Shown: piece by piece, positions 49,171 through 57,674 of the stretch
Layout of the letters: each line of letters opens with the position of its first letter
Numbering within the stretch: the first letter of the stretch is position 1
From: Phytobacter palmae
Lineage (GTDB): Bacteria; Pseudomonadota; Gammaproteobacteria; Enterobacterales; Enterobacteriaceae
Assembly: GCA_900112785.1 (NCBI GenBank)
Contig: FONB01000002.1
Location: forward strand, 434,001-498,000
Length of the DNA: 64,000 nt
Direction of reading: 5' to 3'
Translations under genes and position numbers: made by a program
The notes under the pieces: generated by a model
Databases searched by the model: none
What the model was told of the DNA's origin: nothing
What the model saw: only the letters and a program-made list of their open reading frames with translations

Positions 49171-50874
49171 ATGTTTAGTCTCGATAATGTACTCGACGAC
49201 CTCTGGCCACAGGCCAAGCCCGCACCCTGGCAAAAGAATCTGCTCAGGCGTTTGTTATACGAACAAGAGTTCCAGCAGTTCGCTGCAAACCATCCCCATC
49301 TGAAAGGGCTGGATATGGTGGAGCAGGTTCTGGAGCATTTACAAATTCGCTGCACCATTCCCGCATACGATCTTGAACAAATCCCCGAACAAGGCCCTCT
49401 GGTGATTATCGCCAACCACCCGACAGGTACGCTTGACGGCCTGGCACTGATGTATGCCGTTTCCCGTGTGCGTCGCGATGTAAAAGTCGTGACCAACCGT
49501 ATGCTGAGCCATCTGGAACCTCTCAGTTCACTGTTTATCCCGGTGGATAATATGGGTGGTGGACGCACCCGCAAAGCCTCGTTGCAGCTGATGGAAGCTC
49601 AGTTGCAGAACGGTGGCGTGCTGATTTTCTTCCCGGCAGGTGAAGTGTCACGCCTTACCCGCAAAGGTATTCGCGACGGTAAATGGCATCCAGGTTTTAT
49701 CAAACTGGCGGCCAAATTCCGCACTCCGTTACAGCCCGTGTGGATCAATGCCCGCAACAGCCCACTCTTTTATGGTTGCGCTTTGCTTTCCGATACGCTG
49801 CCAATGCTGCTTCTGATGCAGCAGATGTTCCGTCGCCGCGGTACCCAACTGCCCATCACTATCGGTCAGCGCATTCCGTGGGACAGCTGGCATTCAACCT
49901 CGCTTTCCCCCCGCGATCTGGCGGATAAATGCCGCAAACACGTGCGACGTTTAGGTAAAAAAGCGCCTGGCGTTTTTAAAACAGAGTGTGCGATCGCCCG
50001 CCCGGAGGACAGAGCCACGCTGCGTCGTGAACTTAGCCGGGCGGAGTGTCTGGGACGCACAGCTGATGGCAAAATCATTTATCTCTGGCAACGTCAGGGG
50101 CAAGAAGATGCGCCGTTGCTGCGTGAGTTGGGCCGCCTGCGCGAAATTGCTTTCCGTGCGGTCGGTGAAGGTAGCGGTAAGCGTCGTGACACGGACCGTT
50201 ATGATGATGACTACCTGCATCTGATCTTATGGGATGAAACCGATCTGGAGATCGTCGGCGCATACCGCTTTATGCCAACGGCTCGCCAGGTGGAAACACA
50301 TGGCCCTGAGGGGATGTATAGCTATAGCCTGTTTCATTACGACGAACGGATGTCAGAAGTATTACAACACGGTATTGAACTGGGGCGCAGCTTCATTCAG
50401 CCATGCTACTGGGGACGCCGTGGCCTCGACTATCTGTGGTCGGGTATTGGTGCGTATCTGGCTCGCTACCCCCAGTATCGCTACCTGTTCGGCCCGGTCT
50501 CTATCTCCGGCGGTTTACCACCCGCGGCCCGGGATTTACTGATTGCCTTCTATCGGTTGTGGTTTCCGGCAAGATGGCCGCTGGCAGAATCCCGCCGCCC
50601 GTGGCCTGCGACGCTACCGGATGTACTGGCGCAGTTTACGGGGGAAGATTACACCGAAGATTTGACGCGTCTCAAGTCATTGCTGGGCAACCTGGGCTGC
50701 GGTATTCCGCCGCTTTACAAGCAATACTCTGAGCTGTGCGAACCCGGCGGCGTGCAATTTATCGATTTTGGTTGCGACCCGGATTTTAATAATTGCGTAG
50801 ATGGTTTGGTTTTAGTTGATTTAACACGGTTGAAAGCCAACCGATACGAGCGTTATATTAAAGCCCATCAGTAA
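49171..50874 (+). CDS. Fused PlsC-like and OlsB-like acyltransferase, OlsF-type
   Basis: The 567-residue protein has two acyltransferase halves. Residues 60-250 are of the lysophospholipid (PlsC/OlsA) type, with NHPTGTLDG at 82-90 (catalytic His83 and Asp89) and FPAGEVSR at 154-161. Residues from about 265 to 480 resemble the GNAT-like OlsB domain (Acetyltransf_5), with DRYDDDYLHLILWD and IVGAYRF. The same pair of activities makes OlsF of Serratia, which builds ornithine lipids from ornithine and two acyl-ACPs. By analogy this could form an amino-acid lipid in the inner membrane; the amino acid used is not known. The ATG has GGAGG upstream. The strand is that of hemB, with a strong terminator following. 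Confidence 0.72.
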   Translation: MFSLDNVLDDLWPQAKPAPWQKNLLRRLLYEQEFQQFAANHPHLKGLDMVEQVLEHLQIRCTIPAYDLEQIPEQGPLVIIANHPTGTLDGLALMYAVSRVRRDVKVVTNRMLSHLEPLSSLFIPVDNMGGGRTRKASLQLMEAQLQNGGVLIFFPAGEVSRLTRKGIRDGKWHPGFIKLAAKFRTPLQPVWINARNSPLFYGCALLSDTLPMLLLMQQMFRRRGTQLPITIGQRIPWDSWHSTSLSPRDLADKCRKHVRRLGKKAPGVFKTECAIARPEDRATLRRELSRAECLGRTADGKIIYLWQRQGQEDAPLLRELGRLREIAFRAVGEGSGKRRDTDRYDDDYLHLILWDETDLEIVGAYRFMPTARQVETHGPEGMYSYSLFHYDERMSEVLQHGIELGRSFIQPCYWGRRGLDYLWSGIGAYLARYPQYRYLFGPVSISGGLPPAARDLLIAFYRLWFPARWPLAESRRPWPATLPDVLAQFTGEDYTEDLTRLKSLLGNLGCGIPPLYKQYSELCEPGGVQFIDFGCDPDFNNCVDGLVLVDLTRLKANRYERYIKAHQ

Positions 50875-50885
50875 TATGGCCTCTG

Positions 50886-50925
50886 GCGAAAATATCCCGC
50901 CGGGGATATTTTCGCTTTTGCTTTT
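50886..50925 (+). terminator. Terminator after the OlsF-like gene
   Basis: GCGAAAATATCCC (50886-50898) and GGGATATTTTCGC (50903-50915) form a thirteen-base perfect stem with TTTTGCTTTTATT after it. Confidence 0.9.
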
Positions 50926-50985
50926 ATTATAAGGCAAAATCTCATTCTGGATGGATCCAGAAGTTTTTTGAACAGGTGTTCATGG

Positions 50986-51687
50986 ATGAGCCAACTCACC
51001 TTTATTAATATCATTCTTGCAGCACTGCTGCTTTCCCCGCAGGTAAAACCACAGGCCAGTGTCTCTATTGAGAATACCCGTGTTATTTATTCCGCTAATG
51101 CAAAAGAAGCGACGATTCGCCTGACAAATTACAGCCAAAAACCCGTACTGGTACAAAGCTGGCTTGACGATGGCGATCCTGATACGTCGCCAGTCAGCAC
51201 ATCAACCCCTTTTATTTTGACACCACCTATTTGCCGAATCGATGGCGAACACGGACAGACATTACGTATTCAAATACTAAACCCAACGGCATTACCCATC
51301 GACCGTGAAGCCGTTTACTGGATAAATATAGTAGATATTCCGTTAAAACCACCCACGACTCGTAAAGAAGATCTTATGATAGTTGCACTTCGTTCGCGGA
51401 TAAAACTTTTTTACCGGCCAAAAGACCTGAAAGGCAGCCCCGAACTTGCCGTCCGTCAGTTATACTGGCGCAATACGGGGGAAAGTATTATCGCCATCAA
51501 TAATTCGCAGTGGCATATTTCTCTGACCTCAATCATTACCCCCCAGGGTATATTTCCGGCAAATATGATCCCTCCGTTAAGCAGCCGTACGTTTAATCAC
51601 AAAATAGCATCAGGAACACCCTTCCAGTTTACCTGGCTCAATGATTACGGTGCGCTACAAAAAAATCATGCGGTAATAAAACACTGA
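50986..51687 (+). CDS. Periplasmic pilus chaperone (PapD family)
   Basis: This is a 233-residue chaperone that would donate a strand to fimbrial subunits in the periplasm. A short hydrophobic leader (FINIILAALLLSPQVKPQA) is followed by the PapD-like first domain (VSIENTRVIYSANAKEATIRLTN, ILTPPICRIDGEHGQTLRI, REAVYWINIVDIP) and second domain (ALRSRIKLFYRPKDLKG). The start is uncertain; a TTG at 50968 is in frame. Only a fimbrial subunit gene follows; no usher or major subunit is nearby. Confidence 0.85.
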   Translation: MSQLTFINIILAALLLSPQVKPQASVSIENTRVIYSANAKEATIRLTNYSQKPVLVQSWLDDGDPDTSPVSTSTPFILTPPICRIDGEHGQTLRIQILNPTALPIDREAVYWINIVDIPLKPPTTRKEDLMIVALRSRIKLFYRPKDLKGSPELAVRQLYWRNTGESIIAINNSQWHISLTSIITPQGIFPANMIPPLSSRTFNHKIASGTPFQFTWLNDYGALQKNHAVIKH

Positions 51688-51729
51688 ACGCAGATTCAAT
51701 ATTGCGATACAAAATAGATAAGAAACATT

Positions 51730-52884
51730 ATGAAACGAAAAATTATTCAGTCTGGTTTTTTATACCTCACGGGATTAGCGATAACAATGACCAGTCTTTC
51801 GATCAAAGCCGCATGCGTATTAATACCACGTTCAGGCAACGACATTCCCCCGGGTACGATTGTGTCAACCTCACTCTCGTCCGGGAACAATGCAATTCAA
51901 ATGCCGCAAGATATTGCCCCAGGCACTGAGTTATTTCGCGTGACAGCCCGACAAACCAACTACGCCACCTACCAGACCAACTGCAATAACAACACCAGTA
52001 AAAAGAATTACTACACCCTGGGCCGTTTTACAAATGCAGCTCCGGCCGTCGCGTTAGCATCCACACCTTACGGCGTTGCTTACGAAACGGGGATTCCAGG
52101 TATCGGCCTTGCGATCCAGACAGGGGCAGGAACTCTCACCTTGGGTGAAAAAACGTATTACAGCAATACCTGCAATAATATTACCAGCAGCTGTGGCACA
52201 AATGGTCAGGATGCAAACATTACTTACATCCTGGTGAAAACCGGTAATATTACAAACGGCAGCATCAATCTTGCTACTCTACCAATGCTGGAATCCGTCA
52301 CTGGTGGTAATAATTCACCAGGCAGCGATATTGTTATTTTTCGCTCTATATTGAGTGGAACAGTAAACTTTACTCAGGCCACCTGTGCGCTTGCCGAAAA
52401 AAGCAAAACAGTCAAATTGGGTGAGCATAAACATACGACATTTTTGGATTCTACGCCCTACACCCCCTGGGTTGACGCCTCAATTGATCTGATCAACTGT
52501 AACCATGGTGGTGCGCAGTATTACAGCATTCAGCAGGTCGGCTACAGCAATACCAATACGCTTACCGATCTCGGCGCCACGAATATCGCCAACGCGCAAT
52601 GGAGCCTTAAGCTTACTCCCCTGACCATTATTGATAGTAATAACGGTATCATGGCACTGGATCCTCAGCCGGACAGTGCCACAGGAGTGGGTATCCAGTT
52701 GTCCACAACCAATACCGCTACACCTGGTTTAGTGAAATTTAACCAACCCGTGAATGGGACGATGATCGCGGGAATGAACCAGACCATGCGCATTCCCCTA
52801 TACGCCCGCTATATCAGAACCGGCACGATAGTGACCGGTGGCAAGGCTGACGGCAAAGTCACTTATACTGTCGAGTACAAGTAG
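51730..52884 (+). CDS. Fimbrial tip adhesin-like protein
   Basis: The 384-residue precursor has a signal peptide (YLTGLAITMTSLSIKA) and a two-domain layout. An N-terminal Asn/Thr-rich domain with several cysteines (about 25-210) is followed by a pilin domain starting near SGTVNFTQATCAL. The pilin domain ends in TVEYK with the penultimate Tyr typical of chaperone-assembled subunits. This is the build of a FimH/PapG-type tip adhesin. It follows the chaperone gene after 42 bases. Without an usher in the window it would have to use another system's usher, or it is a remnant. Confidence 0.72.
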   Translation: MKRKIIQSGFLYLTGLAITMTSLSIKAACVLIPRSGNDIPPGTIVSTSLSSGNNAIQMPQDIAPGTELFRVTARQTNYATYQTNCNNNTSKKNYYTLGRFTNAAPAVALASTPYGVAYETGIPGIGLAIQTGAGTLTLGEKTYYSNTCNNITSSCGTNGQDANITYILVKTGNITNGSINLATLPMLESVTGGNNSPGSDIVIFRSILSGTVNFTQATCALAEKSKTVKLGEHKHTTFLDSTPYTPWVDASIDLINCNHGGAQYYSIQQVGYSNTNTLTDLGATNIANAQWSLKLTPLTIIDSNNGIMALDPQPDSATGVGIQLSTTNTATPGLVKFNQPVNGTMIAGMNQTMRIPLYARYIRTGTIVTGGKADGKVTYTVEYK

Positions 52885-53005
52885 CGATACATTCACGAAC
52901 TATTTATATTGCAATTTTGTTACACCGGTTACATATCATTGACCAGAGCATTGCCACGCCCGAACCAGACGGCATCATAAAGCTTTTCGTTGGTGAGAGT
53001 GCGTT

Positions 53006-53635
53006 ATGATTCGTGTGGTTCTGGTGGATGATCATGTGGTGGTGCGTTCAGGATTCGCCCAACTTCTCGGCCTTGAAGACGATCTCAGCATCATCGGGCA
53101 ATACAGTACCGCCGCCGACGCCTGGCCTGCGTTATTAAAAAACGATGTGGATGTCGCCGTCCTCGATGTCGCCATGCCGGATGAAAATGGCCTGAGCCTG
53201 CTAAAACGTCTGCGGGCACAGCGACCGGATTTTCGCGCCATTATTCTGAGCATCTATGATACTCCTGCCTTTGTGCAAAGCGCGCTGGACGCCGGTGCCA
53301 GCGGCTATCTGACCAAACGCTGCGGCCCGGAAGAGCTGGTACGCGCGGTGCGATCCGTCGGTCTTGGCGGCCATTATCTTTGTGCCGACGCTCTAAAAGC
53401 GTTACGTGGCGGGATCGAGCCAATAAAAGTCCTTGCGTCTCTGACACCACGTGAGCGGGAGGTGTTTGATTTGCTGGTAAAAGGCGATAGCGTTAAAGAG
53501 GTCGCATTCAAGCTCGATCTCAGCCATAAAACGGTACATGTTCACCGTGCCAATGTGCTCGGTAAACTGAACTGCGCCACCACTATTGAGCTGGTCCATT
53601 TCGCGCTTAATCATAACCTGCTGGCGAATCACTGA
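53006..53635 (+). CDS. uhpA: UhpA-like response regulator
   Basis: The 209-residue NarL/FixJ-type regulator has a receiver domain with Asp54 (VAVLDVAMPDENG) and a LuxR-type helix-turn-helix (about 143-205, LTPREREVFDLLVKGDSVKEVAFKL). It resembles UhpA, which in E. coli activates the hexose-phosphate transporter gene uhpT. It is the first gene of the uhpA-uhpB-uhpC-afuA-afuB-afuC unit. The protein is slightly longer than E. coli UhpA (196). The symbol marks family membership; it is probably a paralogue of the canonical gene. Confidence 0.85.
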   Translation: MIRVVLVDDHVVVRSGFAQLLGLEDDLSIIGQYSTAADAWPALLKNDVDVAVLDVAMPDENGLSLLKRLRAQRPDFRAIILSIYDTPAFVQSALDAGASGYLTKRCGPEELVRAVRSVGLGGHYLCADALKALRGGIEPIKVLASLTPREREVFDLLVKGDSVKEVAFKLDLSHKTVHVHRANVLGKLNCATTIELVHFALNHNLLANH

Positions 53636-55176
53636 TGTCGCGTTCATTGCGCCACTGGATCATCTCATTATTTATTGTTCTTGCCTGGGGGCCGGGCTGG
53701 CTGATGCTGTGGACGCTCAGTTTCTATCTCACCCATAACGGCCAACAGGCGGTGCTCTTTCTGCCGCATGGCGTATATCTGGCGCTGCTGATTCTGCTTT
53801 CGCGTCGCTTCTGGCCAGCTTTATTGCTCCCCCAATTAGCACTCATTTTCTGGCTTCACAGCGAGCAGCTCCTCAGTGGCTATACGATGCTGGCCGCTCC
53901 CCTAATCGGCCTGCTTCCTGCGCTGGTGACGCAACATTTCTGGCACCGCTTTCCGCTCTACTGGCAGCGATTGTCCCTGTTGTTGACTGCCGTTACCGCC
54001 AGTGCGCTGCTGTATACCCTGCTACTCGCCCCTTTTTTGCAAAGCGCCATGTTGCTGGCAGGTCTGGCCTCATTCACCGGTGGCGTGCTATTAACGCCGT
54101 TTGTCTATCTCATTTTTGAATTCTTACGTCAGCAACATCGCCATCATCTGCTTGGCCTCGACACGATCGCGCCGCCTTTGCGTACCTCGCTCATCATCTG
54201 GTGCAGCCTGTTTTTCATTATCGGTATCGGCACGCAGATGGTGCTGTCGCCACAAATTGAACGCCTGTTATTGATCGTGGTGTTCTTACCCAATGTGGTG
54301 ATGGCGTGGAAGTTCGGATGGCAGGGCGGCGTGCTGTCTGGTCTGCTCGGCAGTATGTTGATAACCATCGCCCGTCAGATTGGGGTGGGGTTTAGCGACC
54401 TGCTGGAACTGGAAATCTTTCTCGCGACGCAAGCGCTGCTGGGGATTGGCCTGGGGATCGCCATCAGCCGTCAGCAACACCTGGCGCAAAACCTGCACCA
54501 CTACCGCAAGCGGCTGGAGGCAGAATTACAGGCTCGCCGGGCGTTAACCGAGAAACTGATCCATACGGAAGAGGATACCCGCAAAAGCCTTGCCCGCGAG
54601 TTGCATGACGAAATTGGCCAGAACATTACTGCTATCCAGATACAATCGCAGCTGGTGAAGCGAGCGGGAGAAACTGACCAGGCGCTGGAGGCAGCGAATC
54701 ACATCAACGAACTCGCCAGACGCATTCACCACTCCACACGACAGTTGCTGCGCCAGCTTCGCCCGCCGGTACTGGATGAACTCTCCCTGCGAGAGGCGTT
54801 GCACCATCTGGTTAACGAATTTGCCTTTGCCGAACGCGGTATCGCCTGCCATTTCGATTACCGACTGAGCGCCCCCCCGGACAGTGAAACCCTGGTCTTC
54901 ACTCTCTATCGCCTGCTGCAAGAGTTACTCAACAACGTCTGTAAACACGCCTGCGCCAGCGAAGTGCGCATCGCCCTTAGCGAGCAAAACGGCCGTCTGC
55001 GTCTCGAAGTACATGACAACGGCCTCGGTATCGCCGCCGAGAAGATGCCGGGCTTTGGTATTCAGGGCATGCGCGAGCGAGTCCACGCCCTGGGCGGCGA
55101 ACTGACGCTCGAGTCGCGTCAGGGAACGCACGTAACTGTTAACCTGCCCACAATTTTGCAACAAAACCCGCTCTGA
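53635..55176 (+). CDS. uhpB: UhpB-like sensor kinase with MASE1-type membrane domain
   Basis: The 513-residue protein has eight or so N-terminal membrane helices (about 8-290) and a HisKA_3 dimerisation helix with the phospho-acceptor His324 (ARELHDEIGQNITA). A HATPase domain has the N box (LLNNVCKHA) and G boxes (VHDNGLGIA, GFGIQGMRERV). This is the UhpB layout. It should phosphorylate the UhpA-like protein when UhpC senses sugar phosphate. The ATG overlaps the uhpA stop by one base (TGATG). Confidence 0.88.
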   Translation: MSRSLRHWIISLFIVLAWGPGWLMLWTLSFYLTHNGQQAVLFLPHGVYLALLILLSRRFWPALLLPQLALIFWLHSEQLLSGYTMLAAPLIGLLPALVTQHFWHRFPLYWQRLSLLLTAVTASALLYTLLLAPFLQSAMLLAGLASFTGGVLLTPFVYLIFEFLRQQHRHHLLGLDTIAPPLRTSLIIWCSLFFIIGIGTQMVLSPQIERLLLIVVFLPNVVMAWKFGWQGGVLSGLLGSMLITIARQIGVGFSDLLELEIFLATQALLGIGLGIAISRQQHLAQNLHHYRKRLEAELQARRALTEKLIHTEEDTRKSLARELHDEIGQNITAIQIQSQLVKRAGETDQALEAANHINELARRIHHSTRQLLRQLRPPVLDELSLREALHHLVNEFAFAERGIACHFDYRLSAPPDSETLVFTLYRLLQELLNNVCKHACASEVRIALSEQNGRLRLEVHDNGLGIAAEKMPGFGIQGMRERVHALGGELTLESRQGTHVTVNLPTILQQNPL

Positions 55177-55242
55177 CCAGGAAAAAGTCTTAGTCACCTG
55201 GGGAGTTTCTCTCATCCGCTTTCGTCTGCGCTTACCTATAGT
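55177..55242 (+). promoter_or_regulatory. Candidate UhpA-type promoter upstream of uhpC
   Basis: In the 86-base gap between uhpB and uhpC, TATAGT (55237-55242) forms a -10 box without a good -35 box. An inverted repeat CCAGG (55177-55181) and CCTGG (55197-55201) is centred about 60 bases before the expected start. Activator-dependent initiation at this point would give a separate uhpC-afuABC transcript. Confidence 0.4.
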
Positions 55243-55262
55243 CAGCGCAACTGGAGACCGCT

Positions 55263-56573
55263 ATGCAAGCCATCTCATCTGCTGAAACTGAACAACGTTA
55301 CCGGGCATTTCGCCCACGGTTACTGCTGTGCATGGTGGTGGGTTATGCGGCGTTCTACCTGACGCGTAAAAGCGTCAATTACGTCCTTCCGGCGCTGCAA
55401 AGCGATCTGGGATTAGACAAAGGCGACATCGGACTGATGGGTTCACTGTTTTACCTCAGCTACGGTCTGTCGAAATTCGCCGCCGGACTCTGGCACGACA
55501 GCCACGGGCAGCGCGCCTTTATGGGCTGTGGTCTGTTTGCCACCGGCTTGCTGAACGTGCTGTTCGCTTTCGGTGACTCATTGCCGCTGTTGTTGGTGGT
55601 CTGGACGTTAAACGGTTTTTTTCAGGGCTGGGGCTGGCCACCCTGTGCTCGCCTGCTCACCCACTGGTATTCCCGTAATGAACGCGGCTTCTGGTGGGGG
55701 TGCTGGAACATGTCCATCAATATTGGCGGGGCAGTAATCCCGTTGATATGTGCCTTCGCCGCCCACTGGTGGGGCTGGCAGGCCGCGATGCTGACACCAG
55801 GGATAATCAGCATGGCGCTCGGCGTCTGGCTGACAATGCAACTGCGGGGCACACCGCAGGAAGAAGGATTACCGAGCGTGGGCGAATGGCGGCATGACCC
55901 GCTGGAACTGCGTCAGGAACAACAAAGCCCCCCGATGGGCTTATGGCAGATGTTACGCATCACCATGCTGCGTAACCCAATGATCTGGCTGCTGGGCGTG
56001 TCGTATGTGCTGGTCTATCTGATCCGCATCGCGCTCAATGACTGGGGCAACATCTGGCTGGCGGAAAGCCACGGCGTCAATTTATTGAGTGCCAATGCCA
56101 CGGTGATGCTGTTTGAAGTTGGCGGTCTGCTGGGAGCGCTGTTCGCTGGTTGGGGATCGGATTTGCTCTTTAGCGGGCAGAGAGCGCCGATGATTTTGCT
56201 CTTCACGCTGGGGCTGATTGTTTCGGTCGCCGCGCTGTGGCTGGCGCCGGTACATCACTATGCGTTGCTGGCAATGTGCTTTTTTACCGTGGGATTTTTT
56301 GTTTTTGGCCCACAGATGCTCATAGGCCTGGCCGCCGTTGAATGCGGGCATAAGGCAGCGGCAGGATCGATAACCGGTTTTCTCGGCGTCTTTGCCTATG
56401 TTGGCGCGGCGCTGGCGGGCTGGCCGCTGTCGCAGGTGATTGAACACTATGGCTGGTCGGGGATGTTCAGCTTGCTCTCCGTTGCCGCCGTATTAATGGG
56501 TTTACTTCTGATGCCCTTGTTGATGGCGGGCATCATGACGTCTCGCAGTCCTACAACCTCACAGGAAGGATAA
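55263..56573 (+). CDS. uhpC: UhpC-like sugar-phosphate sensor (MFS family)
   Basis: The 436-residue twelve-helix protein belongs to the organophosphate:phosphate antiporter family (FLTRKSVNYVLPAL near the start, the amphipathic GLSKFAAGLWHD, and GWGWPPCARLLTHWY). E. coli UhpC binds external glucose 6-phosphate and signals to UhpB. A direct transport role for this copy cannot be excluded. It ends four bases before afuA, so sensor and importer genes are physically joined. Confidence 0.86.
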   Translation: MQAISSAETEQRYRAFRPRLLLCMVVGYAAFYLTRKSVNYVLPALQSDLGLDKGDIGLMGSLFYLSYGLSKFAAGLWHDSHGQRAFMGCGLFATGLLNVLFAFGDSLPLLLVVWTLNGFFQGWGWPPCARLLTHWYSRNERGFWWGCWNMSINIGGAVIPLICAFAAHWWGWQAAMLTPGIISMALGVWLTMQLRGTPQEEGLPSVGEWRHDPLELRQEQQSPPMGLWQMLRITMLRNPMIWLLGVSYVLVYLIRIALNDWGNIWLAESHGVNLLSANATVMLFEVGGLLGALFAGWGSDLLFSGQRAPMILLFTLGLIVSVAALWLAPVHHYALLAMCFFTVGFFVFGPQMLIGLAAVECGHKAAAGSITGFLGVFAYVGAALAGWPLSQVIEHYGWSGMFSLLSVAAVLMGLLLMPLLMAGIMTSRSPTTSQEG

Positions 56574-56577
56574 AACA

Positions 56578-57609
56578 ATGAAAGTTACCCTGCTCTCTAC
56601 CCTGGTGGCGACCGGTTTGGCGCTGGCGGCATTCAGCAGCGCAGCCAAAGCGGAAGGTCGTCTGGTGGTCTACTGCAGCGCGACCAACGAAATGTGTGAA
56701 ACCGAAACGCAGGCCTTCGGCGAGAAATACAATGTGAAAACCTCCTTCATCCGCAACGGTTCAGGCAGCACGCTTGCGAAAGTGGATGCGGAGAAGAAAA
56801 ACCCGCAGGCAGATGTCTGGTACGGCGGCACGCTGGATCCACAGTCGCAGGCCGGTGAGATGGGACTGTTGCAGCCCTATAAATCAGCCAATCTGAGTGA
56901 GATCATGGAGAAATTCCGCGATCCGGCCAAAGTGAAAGGCAATCTCTCTTCCGCCGTTTATGTGGGCATTCTTGGGTTTGGCGTTAACACCCAGCGCCTG
57001 AAAGAGAAAAATCTGCCTGTACCGAAGTGCTGGAAAGATCTGACGAAGCCAGAATACAAAAGCGAAATTCAAATCGCCGACCCGCAGAGCTCTGGCACCG
57101 CCTATACCGCGCTGGCAACCTTCGTTCAACTTTGGGGCGAAGATCAGGCTTTCGATTACTTAAAACAGCTAAACAAAAATATCTCTCAGTACACCAAATC
57201 CGGTATCGCCCCGGCACGTAATGCCGCGCGTGGCGAAACCGCCATCGGCATTGGCTTCCTGCATGACTACTCGCTGGAAAAAGAACAAGGCGCGCCGCTG
57301 GAACTGATCTCGCCCTGTGAAGGCACCGGCTATGAAATTGGCGGTATCAGCATTCTGAAGGGAGCTCGTAACCTCGATAACGCGAAGCTGTTCGTTGACT
57401 GGGTACTGTCAAAAGAAGCACAGGAACTGGCGTGGAAAAAGGGCAAGTCTTATCAGATCCTGACCAACACCACCGCTGAAACCTCCCCGAACTCGCTCAA
57501 GCTCGACGATCTCAAACTTATCAATTACGACATGGATAAATACGGTTCCACGGACGTTCGTAAAGCGCTCATTAACAAATGGGTTAGCGACGTGAAGATG
57601 GGCCAGTAA
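56578..57609 (+). CDS. afuA: Sugar-phosphate-binding protein AfuA
   Basis: AfuA is the periplasmic solute receptor of an ABC importer. It is often labelled iron(III)-binding, but the Actinobacillus protein was shown to bind glucose 6-phosphate, fructose 6-phosphate and sedoheptulose 7-phosphate. The 343-residue precursor has a signal peptide (cleavage near residues 24-26). His229 and Asp230 (FLHDYS) and Glu253 (GYEIGG) correspond, with an offset of 24, to the mature residues His205, Asp206 and Glu229 that I recall as contacting the sugar. The iron-liganding tyrosine pair of FbpA-type proteins is not seen at the expected place. It follows uhpC after four bases. Confidence 0.85.
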   Translation: MKVTLLSTLVATGLALAAFSSAAKAEGRLVVYCSATNEMCETETQAFGEKYNVKTSFIRNGSGSTLAKVDAEKKNPQADVWYGGTLDPQSQAGEMGLLQPYKSANLSEIMEKFRDPAKVKGNLSSAVYVGILGFGVNTQRLKEKNLPVPKCWKDLTKPEYKSEIQIADPQSSGTAYTALATFVQLWGEDQAFDYLKQLNKNISQYTKSGIAPARNAARGETAIGIGFLHDYSLEKEQGAPLELISPCEGTGYEIGGISILKGARNLDNAKLFVDWVLSKEAQELAWKKGKSYQILTNTTAETSPNSLKLDDLKLINYDMDKYGSTDVRKALINKWVSDVKMGQ

Positions 57610-57630
57610 GCACGCATTGGCGATCATATT

Positions 57631-57661
57631 GCCGGGTAGCGGCGTAACCGCTTTACCCGGC
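57631..57661. repeat. REP element between afuA and afuB
   Basis: GCCGGGTAGCGG (57631-57642) pairs with CCGCTTTACCCGGC (57648-57661) apart from two unpaired T. A REP hairpin after the binding-protein gene commonly stabilises the upstream mRNA and lowers expression of the permease, as in malE-malF. Confidence 0.8.
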
Positions 57662-57674
57662 CTACAACACCGGA

